Of a stretch of 64,000 bases of DNA, positions 36,923-47,552 are shown in pieces. How positions within the stretch are numbered: position 1 is the stretch's first letter; each line of letters opens with the position of its first letter. The stretch spans positions 173,744 through 237,743 of the forward strand of contig NZ_SDGZ01000010.1 in NCBI RefSeq assembly GCF_008107635.1, read 5' to 3'. This DNA is from Weissella muntiaci (GTDB lineage: Bacteria; Bacillota; Bacilli; Lactobacillales; Lactobacillaceae). Under the pieces are notes generated by a model. The model saw only the letters and a list, made by a program, of their open reading frames with translations, was not told the origin of the DNA and did no database searches. A program made the translations under genes and the position numbers.

Positions 36923-38004
36923 TAAACAGCTCCTTCCTTACGCATCGTGACAACTTCCATAAATTCAGCAAAAACCTGAGTTGCTTCTAACGGACCGGGT
37001 GCAGCATCTGGAAAGAATTGCACAGAAAAGGCCGGGAAATCTCGATGTCTCAGTCCCTGAACAGAGTTATCAGTCAGATCAATATGGGTGATTAACAAGG
37101 GCAATTCGGCCAATGATGCAATATCAACACCAAAACCTTGTCCTTGGGTGGCAAAGATCACCCGATTAGTGATTTGTTCACGAATTGGATGATTCATACC
37201 ATGACGCTCAACCGGGATCTTATTCAACTTCGCCCCATTTGCAAGTGCAAACAGTTCATGCCCAAGTCCAACCCCAAATAAAGGCACGCGTTCTTGATAA
37301 TATCTAATTAAAGTCAGAATTCCATCTGGAACATTCTGTGGCGCCCCAGGCCCCGATGATAGTACCAATCCATCTGGATCAAGGTTGGCGACCTCATCGA
37401 TGGTTGCCGTTGCTGGTAACACGGTCACATTTGCATCAAAATCACTTAAAACACGTAAAAGACCACTCTTAAGACCAAAATCAATCACAACCACGTTAGC
37501 ACCACGGCCAGGGTTGGCATATGCCTTTGGCGTCGCAACTTGTTGGACTTGTTTTGTAGTAAGCACCATCGCAGATAGCTGGTCGAAAGCATGTTGATCA
37601 GGTTCATCCACAATCGATGCCTTTTGCGTCCCAGTCTTTCTCAAATGCCGCGCCAAAGCACGCGTATCAATTTTTGACACACCGGGAATATTATGGCGCT
37701 TTAAATAAGCGTCTAGCGTCATTTGCTGTAAACGATTCGTTGAAACTTCAGCAATTTCTCTTGCGATAACACCCTTTACAACCGGCGTGATTGACTCATC
37801 CGCTCGATGATTGATCCCAGCGGCGCCAATTGTCGGCGTCGTAAAAGTAATAAATTGATTATGATAGATCGGATTGGTGATCACTTCTTGATAGCCAGTC
37901 ATTCCTGTGTAAAAAACGATTTCGCCAAAAGTTGTTGCGGGCGCACCAAACGCCTCGCCACTAAAAACCGTACCATCCTGTAAAATTAAGAACCGCTTAC
38001 TCAT
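36922..38004 (-). CDS. carA: Carbamoyl-phosphate synthase small-subunit-like protein with dead glutaminase
   Basis: Homologue of CarA (360 aa, normal length). The N-terminal domain is well conserved (GEAFGAPATTFGEIVFYTGMTGYQEVITNP; IDTRALARHLRKTG). In the class I amidotransferase domain the nucleophile motif GICLGHQ reads GVGLGHE: the Cys is Gly246 and the Gln is Glu250. The catalytic His-x-Glu (YHPE) reads FFPD, so His is Phe331 and Glu is Asp333. The SQNHG loop reads TQGQG. No glutamine hydrolysis is expected. The start at 38004 has AGGGAGG seven bases upstream and is chosen over a GTG/ATG-like start nine codons earlier. Follows pyrR and is coupled to carB. Confidence 0.9.
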   Translation of the reverse strand: MSKRFLILQDGTVFSGEAFGAPATTFGEIVFYTGMTGYQEVITNPIYHNQFITFTTPTIGAAGINHRADESITPVVKGVIAREIAEVSTNRLQQMTLDAYLKRHNIPGVSKIDTRALARHLRKTGTQKASIVDEPDQHAFDQLSAMVLTTKQVQQVATPKAYANPGRGANVVVIDFGLKSGLLRVLSDFDANVTVLPATATIDEVANLDPDGLVLSSGPGAPQNVPDGILTLIRYYQERVPLFGVGLGHELFALANGAKLNKIPVERHGMNHPIREQITNRVIFATQGQGFGVDIASLAELPLLITHIDLTDNSVQGLRHRDFPAFSVQFFPDAAPGPLEATQVFAEFMEVVTMRKEGAV

Positions 38005-38050
38005 GAGCGACCTCCCTAATCTTCCTCTCACTGAAGGAAGTTTCTAATTG

Positions 38051-38572
<522 letters not shown>

Positions 38573-39490
38573 CTAGTCTCCGTTAGTGTCTGCATATGGT
38601 TCAAGTTGTTCAAGGATTGCTGAAAAATTGGCTGGTAATGGCGCTTCGAATACCAATTCAGCCTGGGTCTTAGGTTGCGTAAGTCCAAGGGTTGCCGCGT
38701 GCAAATATTGACCTTGACCCGGCAAGGTTTTCTTAGGTCCGTACAAAGGATCTCCGGCAACGGGATGACCGATATATTGCATGTGCACCCGAATCTGATG
38801 TGTTCGTCCAGTCTCCAGAGTAACTGCCAACAAGGTATAACCGACGTAGCGCTGTAGGACCTTGAAATGGGTAACAGCATCGCGTCCGTCCTTAATAACC
38901 GCCTGCTTTTTCCGATCAGCTGTTGAGCGACCAATTGGAGCCTTAATGGTTCCCTCGTTCTCTTGGAATTCACCATGTACTAATGCGATATATTGTCGCA
39001 AATTCTTTTTAGCCTTCAATTGAGCCGACAATGCCTCATGCGCCTGATCGTTCTTCGCAACCATCAGCAAACCAGACGTATCTTTATCAATCCGATGAAC
39101 AATTCCAGGCCTGAAGACCCCATTAATTGTCGAAAGTGGCGTATGATACATCAATGCGTTCACCAGCGTACCGTCTTCATGGCCAGCTGAGGGATGTACA
39201 ACCATCCCTTGAGGCTTATTCACAACCAATAGATCATCATCTTCATAGACAATATCAAGTGGAATATTCTCAGCCTGCAAATCCAGCTCTTTTACCTCTG
39301 GCACGGTGAATTTGATCAAATCACCTGGCTTAACAGAATACTTGGCCTTTTTGATTGCGCCATTGACTGTAACCAACTCATCCTTAATCCACTCAACAAC
39401 CTGACTTCGCGTGTATTCGGCAAATTCATCAGCGATGACCTTGTCCAGTCGTCCGCTTTGTTGTTCAATCTTTATCTGTTGCTCTTCCAT
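38573..39490 (-). CDS. rluD: RluA-family rRNA pseudouridine synthase (RluD-like)
   Basis: Pseudouridylates large-subunit rRNA. An N-terminal S4 domain (GRLDKVIADEFAEYTRSQVVEWIKDELVTVNG) is followed by the RluA catalytic domain with Asp in VHRIDKDTSGLLMVAKND and ETGRTHQIRVHMQYIGHPVAGDPLYG. 305 aa. The ATG at 39490 is preferred because AAGGAG lies five bases before it; the ATG one codon earlier is too close. It overlaps the ebsA stop as TGATG. rluD-pyrR adjacency is common in lactobacilli. Confidence 0.94.
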   Translation of the reverse strand: MEEQQIKIEQQSGRLDKVIADEFAEYTRSQVVEWIKDELVTVNGAIKKAKYSVKPGDLIKFTVPEVKELDLQAENIPLDIVYEDDDLLVVNKPQGMVVHPSAGHEDGTLVNALMYHTPLSTINGVFRPGIVHRIDKDTSGLLMVAKNDQAHEALSAQLKAKKNLRQYIALVHGEFQENEGTIKAPIGRSTADRKKQAVIKDGRDAVTHFKVLQRYVGYTLLAVTLETGRTHQIRVHMQYIGHPVAGDPLYGPKKTLPGQGQYLHAATLGLTQPKTQAELVFEAPLPANFSAILEQLEPYADTNGD

Positions 39491-39867
39491 CATTTCTCCT
39501 TGAATAAATCTGTTAATTGCCTGTGAAAACGTCGATTCAACCAAAGATTGTAATTCTCGCCCTCAAAACTAAATAGCACACCGCGCTTTGTAAATTGTAC
39601 ATACTTCATGTCCGCGATCGGCATGTAAACATTATGTAATGAACCTAATTGCTTCATGCGGATCGCAGAATTATCTTCGATAATTTCCATCTTACGACGT
39701 CTGATCATGATCCATGCCGCAAGGATAAATGCAAACAAGAATCCTGCTGTCCAAACATTGAACTTAGTTACTTCGAGTTGCATAATTAATGCAAGTAATG
39801 CTAACATGCAGACCCATGCCCAATTTACCCAGCCGACAATTCCTGCTGGTTGATAGTACCCCTTCAT
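39490..39867 (-). CDS. ebsA: EbsA family membrane protein
   Basis: Small protein of 125 aa with two transmembrane segments (about residues 10-30 and 35-55) followed by a PH-like soluble C-terminal part (YMPIADMKYVQFTKRGVLFSFEGENYNLWLN). It resembles the EbsA family named after an enterococcal envelope gene, usually next to an RNase HI-like gene, as here (divergent, about 60 bases apart). Molecular function is unclear. The ATG at 39867 has AGAGG six bases upstream. It is translationally coupled to rluD. Confidence 0.75.
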   Translation of the reverse strand: MKGYYQPAGIVGWVNWAWVCMLALLALIMQLEVTKFNVWTAGFLFAFILAAWIMIRRRKMEIIEDNSAIRMKQLGSLHNVYMPIADMKYVQFTKRGVLFSFEGENYNLWLNRRFHRQLTDLFKEK

Positions 39868-39929
39868 GGTCAACCTCTTTTCTTTATTATCCGTCAGATT
39901 AAATTATACCAAAAACAAGGAAGTTCTTG

Positions 39930-40313
39930 ATGTTAATTAAAATTTTTACTGATGCGGCCACTCAAGGCAATCCTGGTCCAAGTGCCGCTGGCATAATTAT
40001 TGTAGTCGCCGGACAACAAATTCAACTTAAATCAAAGCTTGGTCAGGCTAATAATCATGCAGCTGAATTCCAAGCTGCTATTTGGGGATTCCAGCAACTA
40101 GCCCACTATGCTCATGCTGATGATACCATCATGTTCTATACTGACTCTCGCATCGTTGCCGACGCAGTGGGTAAACAATATGCTAAGAACTTTAGTGATA
40201 GCTTTCAGGAGCTAACCCGCTTAATCGATCGGTATCACATAGTTTTAACGGAATGGATTCCTGATAAACAAAATCGTGGTGCACACAACCTTGCACTGCA
40301 AGCACTTCACTGA
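39930..40313 (+). CDS. RNase HI-like protein with altered fourth catalytic residue
   Basis: 127-aa RNase H fold protein of the reverse-transcriptase-like/RNase HI family. Catalytic residues visible: Asp in FTDAATQGNPGP, Glu in NHAAEFQAAIW, Asp in FYTDSRIVADAV. The fourth acidic residue, normally Asp in a C-terminal A-D-x-L-A motif, is His (NRGAHNLALQAL). Activity on RNA-DNA hybrids may be reduced. AAGGAAG precedes ATG 39930. It is divergent from ebsA and ends before the terminator shared with groEL. Confidence 0.82.
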   Translation: MLIKIFTDAATQGNPGPSAAGIIIVVAGQQIQLKSKLGQANNHAAEFQAAIWGFQQLAHYAHADDTIMFYTDSRIVADAVGKQYAKNFSDSFQELTRLIDRYHIVLTEWIPDKQNRGAHNLALQALH

Positions 40314-40363
40314 AAACGTTTTGTCCCTAAAACCAAATGTGCTGATTAAATCTGTCGTTCAAA

Positions 40364-40400
40364 AAAGATCCCACTAGACTTTGTGTCTAGTGGGATTTTC
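40364..40400. terminator. Terminator shared by groEL and the RNase H-like gene
   Basis: Perfect 11-bp stem TCCCACTAGAC / GTCTAGTGGGA with a 5-base loop, A-rich left flank and T-rich right flank. Confidence 0.88.
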
Positions 40401-40411
40401 TGAATTTAGAT

Positions 40412-42046
<1,635 letters not shown>

Positions 42047-42059
42047 TTAGATAAATTAA

Positions 42060-42335
42060 TTAAAAAACACCAATTACATCTTTTTCATGCACGATCAAAT
42101 AATCGTCACCATCAATCGTTACCTCTGAACCGCTAAACTTATCAAAAATAACTTCATCGCCAACTTTAAGTTGGCTCGGTGCCTGTAAATCACCAACTGA
42201 CTGAGTTGAAACAGCTACGACTGTTGCGACCGTTGACTTTTCTTTAGCATTCGCTGCCAACAAGATCCCACCAACTGATTGTTCAGTTGACTCCTTCACC
42301 TGCAACACTACACGATCACCTAATGGCTTAATCAT
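42060..42335 (-). CDS. groES: Co-chaperonin GroES
   Basis: Heptameric lid of GroEL. IKPLGDRVVLQVKESTEQSVGGILL with the mobile loop, and VGDEVIFDKFSGSEVTIDGDDYLIV. 91 aa; GGAGGT precedes the ATG. Confidence 0.98.
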   Translation of the reverse strand: MIKPLGDRVVLQVKESTEQSVGGILLAANAKEKSTVATVVAVSTQSVGDLQAPSQLKVGDEVIFDKFSGSEVTIDGDDYLIVHEKDVIGVF

Positions 42336-42378
42336 AAGAAACCTCCAGCATTATAGTTAATTTTTTGATTTATGATAA

Positions 42379-42405
42379 TTAGCACTTTAAATACCTAAGT
42401 GCTAA
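42379..42405 (-). promoter_or_regulatory. CIRCE operator (HrcA site) of groESL
   Basis: TTAGCACTT - 9 bases - AAGTGCTAA, a perfect inverted repeat one base off the canonical half-site TTAGCACTC on each side. It lies directly downstream of the -10 box. Confidence 0.93.
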
Positions 42406-42416
42406 TAACAATAATA

Positions 42417-42444
42417 ATTGTACCGCAACCACCACAAATTTCAA
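42417..42444 (-). promoter_or_regulatory. Promoter of groESL
   Basis: Minus strand TTGAAA (42439-42444), 16-base spacer, TACAAT (42417-42422), followed by CIRCE. Confidence 0.75.
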
Positions 42445-42468
42445 GTGGTTTGATTAAAAATACGCACT

Positions 42469-44415
42469 TTATTCAAACGCTTCCAATTGAATGCTCAATT
42501 CAGTCCAAGTCTCTTCTGCATGCGCCAGTAACATCTGCGTTTCTTCTAATTCTTTTTGCAAATCTGTTAATTTACCAAGATCGGAACCATTTGCCGGATC
42601 ATTTAGTTGCGCTTCTACCAAGCCAAGCTGTTCGCCATACTTTTCCATCTCAGTTTCAGCCGCTGCAATCGCACGATTGATACGCCTTAGTTCACGCTGT
42701 CGCTCTTTAAGATCACTTTGCGAACTTGCTACGCTAACCGGCTCACCAACCACTTTATCGACTTCAAAGGAAGCCTTCGCTCTTGATTCAGAATCCGACT
42801 TGACTTGGGTCTTCTCCAAATAATAGTTATAATCGCCATCAAAAAAGCGTGTACCTGTTTTCGACAACTCAATCACTTCAGTAGCCACTGCATTGATGAA
42901 ATAGCGATCATGCGAGACAAAGAAAATCGTCCCATTATACTCATTTAATGCCGTCTCCAGCACCTCACGTGAATCAATATCCAAATGATTAGTTGGCTCA
43001 TCTAAAATCAAAAAATTATCATGCTGCATTGACAGCTTAGTCATCAATAACCGCGCACGTTCGCCACCTGAAAGCGAAGCAACATTTTTCTCAACCGCTT
43101 CACCCGTAAATAGAAACGAGCCCAAAATTGAACGAATATCTTTTTCTGAAACCATTGGATGTTCATCCCAAACTGAGTTCAAGACACTTTTCTTTGGATC
43201 CAGTGTGGCCTGCTCTTGGTCATAGTAACCAACCGTGACATTTGCACCAAGTTTGATTGTTCCACCCAGTGCGGGTAATTGCCCCAAAATGGTCTTAATC
43301 AGCGTTGATTTACCAACGCCATTTGGGCCAACCAGCGCAACAGCATGCTGTTTATCAACGTTAAAGGTAACATTTTCAGCCAAAATCTGTGTGAGATCGT
43401 AGCCTAATCGAACATCCGCTAGCTGCAAAACTTCCTTACCACTGTCTTCATTGGCAGCAAAAGTGATATGGGCGACACCACTTTCATTCTTAGGTGCTTC
43501 AATGCGCTCCATCCGCTCTAGTTGCTTCCGTCGCGATTGTGCCCGCTTCGTCGTAGAGGCACGGACAATGTTACGATTCACGAAATCCTCAAGCTTTGCA
43601 ATTTCTTCCTGCTGCTTATCATAGGCCTTCTGTTCATTCAGAAGTCGTTGAGCTTTCTGCTCCATAAACGAGGAATAATTGCCACTATAATGATCCAATT
43701 GCCCTGTATGCATATCGTAAACTTCTGTAACCACTCGATCTAAGAAATAACGATCATGCGAGACAATCAGCAAAGCCCCTTGATAATTCTGTAGATACTG
43801 CTCAAGCCATGCCAATGTTTGCATATCAAGATGGTTGGTTGGTTCATCTAAAATCAGTAAATCAGGCGTCTCAAGCAGTTGCTTAGCAATTGCCAAGCGC
43901 GTCCGCTGCCCACCTGATAATGATGTTACCTTCTGATCATAAAAAGTTTCATCAAAGCCGAAACCATGCAAGACCGCTCGAATCGTCGCGTCATAGCCGT
44001 ACCCATTGCGCATATTAAAGTCGTACTGAACCTGATCGTATTCACTCAGTAGGCTTTGATATTGCTCGCTTTCATAGTCGGTTGCATTAGCAATCTTAGT
44101 CTCCAATGCACGCATCCGCGTTTCCATCTTGATCACTTCACTAAATGCTTCCAACATTTCATTGTAGACACTACGATCGGTTTCTAGGCCTGCATTCTGC
44201 GCCAAATATGCCAACCGCAAGCCTTTCTTCATTGAAACAACCCCTTCATCCGGTTGTTCTTCACCAATCAACATCTTTAAAAGAGTCGATTTTCCTGCAC
44301 CATTACGGCCGACAAGCGCGATCCGCGCCTTGTCCTGCACCTGTAAGGAAATATTTTCAAAAAAAGTTACTCCCGAAAATCGGCGAGCAACATCACTTGC
44401 TTGTAATATAATCAT
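42469..44415 (-). CDS. ABC-F family ATP-binding protein (YdiF-like)
   Basis: Soluble protein with two ABC domains and no membrane part, expected to act on the ribosome as a translation factor. Walker A: GRNGAGKSTLLK (about 36) and GPNGVGKSTLIK (about 360). Signature: LSGGQRTRLAIAKQLL and LSGGERARLLMTKLSM. Walker B: LLILDEPTNHLD and FLILDEPTNHLD. The P-site linker is rich in charged residues (NIVRASTTKRAQSRRKQLERMERIE). A C-terminal coiled coil follows (about 565-645). 648 aa. It resembles B. subtilis YdiF, which is not a known antibiotic-resistance type. Confidence 0.93.
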   Translation of the reverse strand: MIILQASDVARRFSGVTFFENISLQVQDKARIALVGRNGAGKSTLLKMLIGEEQPDEGVVSMKKGLRLAYLAQNAGLETDRSVYNEMLEAFSEVIKMETRMRALETKIANATDYESEQYQSLLSEYDQVQYDFNMRNGYGYDATIRAVLHGFGFDETFYDQKVTSLSGGQRTRLAIAKQLLETPDLLILDEPTNHLDMQTLAWLEQYLQNYQGALLIVSHDRYFLDRVVTEVYDMHTGQLDHYSGNYSSFMEQKAQRLLNEQKAYDKQQEEIAKLEDFVNRNIVRASTTKRAQSRRKQLERMERIEAPKNESGVAHITFAANEDSGKEVLQLADVRLGYDLTQILAENVTFNVDKQHAVALVGPNGVGKSTLIKTILGQLPALGGTIKLGANVTVGYYDQEQATLDPKKSVLNSVWDEHPMVSEKDIRSILGSFLFTGEAVEKNVASLSGGERARLLMTKLSMQHDNFLILDEPTNHLDIDSREVLETALNEYNGTIFFVSHDRYFINAVATEVIELSKTGTRFFDGDYNYYLEKTQVKSDSESRAKASFEVDKVVGEPVSVASSQSDLKERQRELRRINRAIAAAETEMEKYGEQLGLVEAQLNDPANGSDLGKLTDLQKELEETQMLLAHAEETWTELSIQLEAFE

Positions 44416-44468
44416 AAAATTTCTCCGTTTTTAACTCCTTTCATTGTAACAAGATTTCTCGAACAAAG

Positions 44469-44505
44469 TAAAAACGTCCTGGTCCAAAGGATCAGAACGT
44501 TTTTT
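44469..44505 (-). terminator. Terminator after the LysM-CAP gene
   Basis: AAAACGT.CTG / CAG.ACGTTTT imperfect stem around a short loop; TTTTT follows on the minus strand. Confidence 0.75.
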
Positions 44506-44523
44506 AGTCAAATAATCAAAAGC

Positions 44524-45498
44524 TTAGTAGGCTTCTCCCACAATCACTCCATTAACATAACCGAAGCCGACATGTGTATAGCCACTATTCATTTCCCAAT
44601 CATGGTGTCCGCTACCGGTTGCAGTTGTCATATTTGTTTCGTTGAACCAAGCGTTTACAACTGTATTACCTGCAGCAAATCCGATTGCGATCACTTCACC
44701 ACCTGTATGCCAGTGATCTGCAGGAATACCTGAAGCGGCTGTCTGAGCCGCCCGTGAAGTTGCGCGCGCTGCTAATCCTGCATCCCACTGAAGCGGTGCT
44801 AAGCCGTTAGCTTGACGCAAGGCGTTCAAAGCATTCAACGTTCCATCAGCTGAACTAGTTGTATCAGCTGTGCTAGTCGCAACTGATGGTGTCGTAACTT
44901 GAGCAACCGGGGTTGCTGCCGGTGTTGATGGTGTCTCCGTCGCTGTTGAATTATCAACTGTCGCTGTAGCACTTGTGTCATCAGTTGTCTGACTGTTACC
45001 AGTCAATTCCAACACTTGCCCAACAGATAAGTAATCCGCATTAGTCAATCCATTAAAAGCCATCAACTGATCAACTGTAAGTCCTGTAGCACCAGCGATT
45101 GTTGACAAAGTGTCACCTTGCGCCACAGTATACTCAGTAGCCGTTACGTTGGCGTCTGATGAATTATTAGCAGTTTGCGACGCCGTAAAGTTCAATGTTT
45201 CTCCAATTGAAATCATGTTTGCGTCTGCCAAGTTATTGGCTGTCACAATTTGATCAATTGACACATTCCGCGCACTTGCAATTGCTGAGACCGTATCACC
45301 ACTCTTAACAATATATGTTCCATCAGTGCTACTCATCGAATTTTTGACATCGGCAACTGAATTAGCCTTCCAAGCACTTTTATTAGCTGTGCTGTTAGCT
45401 GATGCCGTTGTCATATTCAATAATGGTGCAGCCGCAACTACTGCTAAAGCAGTCGCAATAACCCAGTTTTTACCAGCTTTGTACATTTTTTTAGTCAT
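44524..45498 (-). CDS. Secreted LysM-CAP domain protein with KxYKxGKxW signal
   Basis: Wall-associated protein of 324 aa. The N-terminus carries the exact KxYKxGKxW motif (KMYKAGKNW, residues 4-12) ahead of a hydrophobic signal core ending TTASANS. Two LysM domains follow (about 62-104, YIVKSGDTVSAIASARNVS; about 122-165, YTVAQGDTLSTIAGATGLT), then a Ser/Thr/Pro-rich linker and a C-terminal CAP/SCP-like domain (about 222-324; LNALRQANGLAPLQWDAGLA, HWHTGGEVIAIG, GHHDWEMNSGYTHVGFGY). LysM binds peptidoglycan; the CAP domain's role in bacteria is not settled. The ATG at 45498 has GAAGGA upstream. Confidence 0.9.
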   Translation of the reverse strand: MTKKMYKAGKNWVIATALAVVAAAPLLNMTTASANSTANKSAWKANSVADVKNSMSSTDGTYIVKSGDTVSAIASARNVSIDQIVTANNLADANMISIGETLNFTASQTANNSSDANVTATEYTVAQGDTLSTIAGATGLTVDQLMAFNGLTNADYLSVGQVLELTGNSQTTDDTSATATVDNSTATETPSTPAATPVAQVTTPSVATSTADTTSSADGTLNALNALRQANGLAPLQWDAGLAARATSRAAQTAASGIPADHWHTGGEVIAIGFAAGNTVVNAWFNETNMTTATGSGHHDWEMNSGYTHVGFGYVNGVIVGEAY

Positions 45499-45809
45499 TT
45501 TAATTTTCCTTCTACTACTAATTGCTTTAATCACTGTAGTAAGAATAGCGAATCAATGTTACAAATGTATTTTAAAACAACGGCATTAATCAAACACAAA
45601 TCTACGTTACTGTAATATTTAAAGTTATTTTAAACTAATATACGATCACAAAGGGCCTATTATAACTAAATATTTAACAAAAACTTATTCTATCTATAGA
45701 CTAAAAATAAGTAATCAATAATTATAATGCAGGTGAGACTCTTAATTACAAATATTACAAAGCCAATAAAAAAGCACCTCAACTCGAGGTGCTTTTTAGT
45801 GAATTATGT
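45499..45809. other. Intergenic region between rex and the LysM-CAP gene
   Basis: 311 AT-rich bases. It contains the rex terminator at 45770-45796 and presumably the promoter of the LysM-CAP gene; I could not fix -35/-10 boxes with confidence. No open frame of note. Confidence 0.6.
45770..45796 (-). terminator. Terminator after rex
   Basis: Perfect 11-bp stem AAAAGCACCTC / GAGGTGCTTTT with a 5-base loop; T run on the minus strand. Confidence 0.87.
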
Positions 45810-46454
45810 TTATTTGTCAGCAGGCAACGAAACATTATTAATGAAGTATAGTAACGTTTGTAGCTCGTTCGTTAGATCAACGTTTTGTACTCGAACATCC
45901 GCCGGCACATCCAAGCGAAGCGGCGTGAAATTCAAAATCCCACGTACTCCCGCCTTTGCAAGCCGGTCAGCCAACTCTTGTGCAGCAGCCGAAGGCACCG
46001 TTACGATTGCAACTTCAATGCGTTGCGCGGCAATCTGATCTTCTAAGTCGTCCATCGCATAGACTGGAACGCCCGCTTGAATCGAATTGATAATATCCTC
46101 ATTAACATCAAATGCGGCTGAAATACGTGCATTTGAGCTCTGGTGGAAGTTAAAATTCAATAGCGCTTGACCAAGATTACCAACCCCAATCAACGCTACG
46201 GATTCAAGTGTATCTTGATCCAAAATCTCACCAAAGAAATTCATTAATGCTTCTACATCATATCCATATCCACGCTTACCTAACGCACCAAAATACGAAA
46301 AATCACGACGAATTGTTGCAGCATCAAATTTGACTGCTTCAGCCAATTCATTTGAAGAAACACGTGTTTTACCTGAATCAAGTAACAACTTTAAATAACG
46401 GTAGTAAATCGGCAATCTTTTAGCGGTTGCTCGTGGAATCTCATGTTCTGCCAT
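45810..46454 (-). CDS. rex: Redox-sensing transcriptional repressor Rex
   Basis: Senses the NADH/NAD+ ratio and represses fermentation and redox genes when NADH is low. The N-terminal winged helix is [61 protein letters not shown]. The Rossmann domain has [18 protein letters not shown]. 214 aa. AGGAGG precedes the ATG. Several TTCACAA/TTGTGAA half-sites stand upstream, suggesting autoregulation. Confidence 0.96.
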   Translation of the reverse strand: MAEHEIPRATAKRLPIYYRYLKLLLDSGKTRVSSNELAEAVKFDAATIRRDFSYFGALGKRGYGYDVEALMNFFGEILDQDTLESVALIGVGNLGQALLNFNFHQSSNARISAAFDVNEDIINSIQAGVPVYAMDDLEDQIAAQRIEVAIVTVPSAAAQELADRLAKAGVRGILNFTPLRLDVPADVRVQNVDLTNELQTLLYFINNVSLPADK

Positions 46455-46487
46455 GTAGTGCCTCCTGCTTTTTTATCTCAATTATTA

Positions 46488-46583
46488 TTCACAAACTATT
46501 TAAACCATTGTGAAAACACAACTTAGCATTATGATAGCACATTCCACTACTTGTGTGAACTTATTAACACGAGATTTTCACAA
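46488..46583. promoter_or_regulatory. Rex-like half-sites upstream of rex
   Basis: TTCACAA at 46488-46494 and 46577-46583, TTGTGAA at 46508-46514, and TGTGAA at 46554-46559. The Rex box is TTGTGA-N6-TCACAA; no copy here has both halves at the ideal spacing, so this is suggestive only. Confidence 0.4.
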
Positions 46584-46745
46584 ACTAACCTACTTTTCAA
46601 AGCTGATTTATTTAACAAATCAGTTTTATAACTCCACCATGAAAGTCGTCATTGACAGAAAACAAGCAAAACACTTATTTTTCTAAGTCATTTATATTCG
46701 AATTGCTAGATATAACTAAAATTATATGTAAGAATCCACTTTAGG

Positions 46746-47051
46746 CTACAAACGGTCAATTTTTTCATGAAGTAAATCCACAGACTTTTGCAACTCATCA
46801 TGTCTTTTACGCATTTGCTTTGCCGCACGGTGCGAAGCCGTTGAGGCACCCGCCGCAATTGCCGCGCCTAGAGCGCTTGTAACATTTGTATAATTTCCCA
46901 GGACCAGTTGTACATCAGCACTTGGCTGTAAGGCTGGCCACACCATGCCAATCAAGCCAAAAATAACTAAATAGATAAACAGAAAAATAAAAATAAAGAT
47001 TGAAATTGATGAATTTAAGATTTTTGGTAAAACGGCTATAAATTTATGCAT
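46746..47051 (-). CDS. Small membrane protein (101 aa), unknown function
   Basis: I do not recognise this protein. A long hydrophobic segment (about residues 15-40) forms one transmembrane helix. A Gly/Ala-rich weakly hydrophobic stretch follows (SALGAAIAAGAS), then a basic, probably coiled-coil C-terminus (AAKQMRKRHDELQKSVDLLHEKIDRL). GGGAGG precedes the ATG at a good distance. It is the second gene after the 104-aa gene at 47090 and probably shares its transcript. Confidence 0.65.
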   Translation of the reverse strand: MHKFIAVLPKILNSSISIFIFIFLFIYLVIFGLIGMVWPALQPSADVQLVLGNYTNVTSALGAAIAAGASTASHRAAKQMRKRHDELQKSVDLLHEKIDRL

Positions 47052-47089
47052 ACCGACCTCCCATCAGAAGAGCGACTATAACGACACCC

Positions 47090-47404
47090 CTAATTAATCG
47101 TCAGATTATCACTTGTGACTGCATACTCATCATCCAACCCTGCAATCATCTTGAACTTTGCCTTGCCAGTTGCATGTTTAACAACTTCCGCCAGTTCGTA
47201 GCGCATTACCATTTCATTATTACTTTTGCGGTAAAGGGCTTTGAACAACATCCGATATTCATCACTATCCGCACTGTGGCGCTGTGCCAACAGTGCAAAT
47301 GGCTCTCCGATCGCTCCTTCAAGCCCATCACGCGCCTCTTCGAAGGCAGCCAAGGCCGCAACTGTAACTTCTGGACGCTCACAAATCTCCCACGCTTCTA
47401 ACAT
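47090..47404 (-). CDS. Hypothetical protein (104 aa)
   Basis: I do not recognise this protein. It is acidic to neutral, Ala/Glu-rich and probably all-helical and cytoplasmic (VTVAALAAFEEARDGLEGAIG ... YRKSNNEMVMRYELAEVVKHATG). No catalytic motif is visible. The ATG at 47404 follows GGAGG by seven bases; the ATG one codon upstream is also possible. It lies 38 bases before the small membrane-protein gene on the same strand. The two may be a regulator/effector or soluble/membrane pair. Confidence 0.6.
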   Translation of the reverse strand: MLEAWEICERPEVTVAALAAFEEARDGLEGAIGEPFALLAQRHSADSDEYRMLFKALYRKSNNEMVMRYELAEVVKHATGKAKFKMIAGLDDEYAVTSDNLTIN

Positions 47405-47504
47405 CATTCCACCTCCATTACTACGGTTACTTTCAGTATAATTACGCATACATTTCAATGCCACTTATCTGCTTATAGACCTCTTTAATTAAGCTTTTAT
47501 TCAA

Positions 47505-47541
47505 AAAAGCCAAACTTCTCACTCGAAGTTTGGCTAGTTTT
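47505..47541 (-). terminator. Terminator after the 116-aa membrane protein gene
   Basis: Perfect 11-bp stem AGCCAAACTTC / GAAGTTTGGCT with a 6-base loop, followed by TTTTTT on the minus strand. Confidence 0.85.
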
Positions 47542-47552
47542 TCTATTTTAAG

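Noticed and set aside
34445..38004. Ordinary functional carAB carbamoyl-phosphate synthase
   Set aside because: Catalytic triad, metal ligands and whole domains are missing, as set out in the findings.
42469..44415. ABC-F antibiotic-resistance protein
   Set aside because: The domain layout and linker look like the housekeeping YdiF type, and no resistance context is present.
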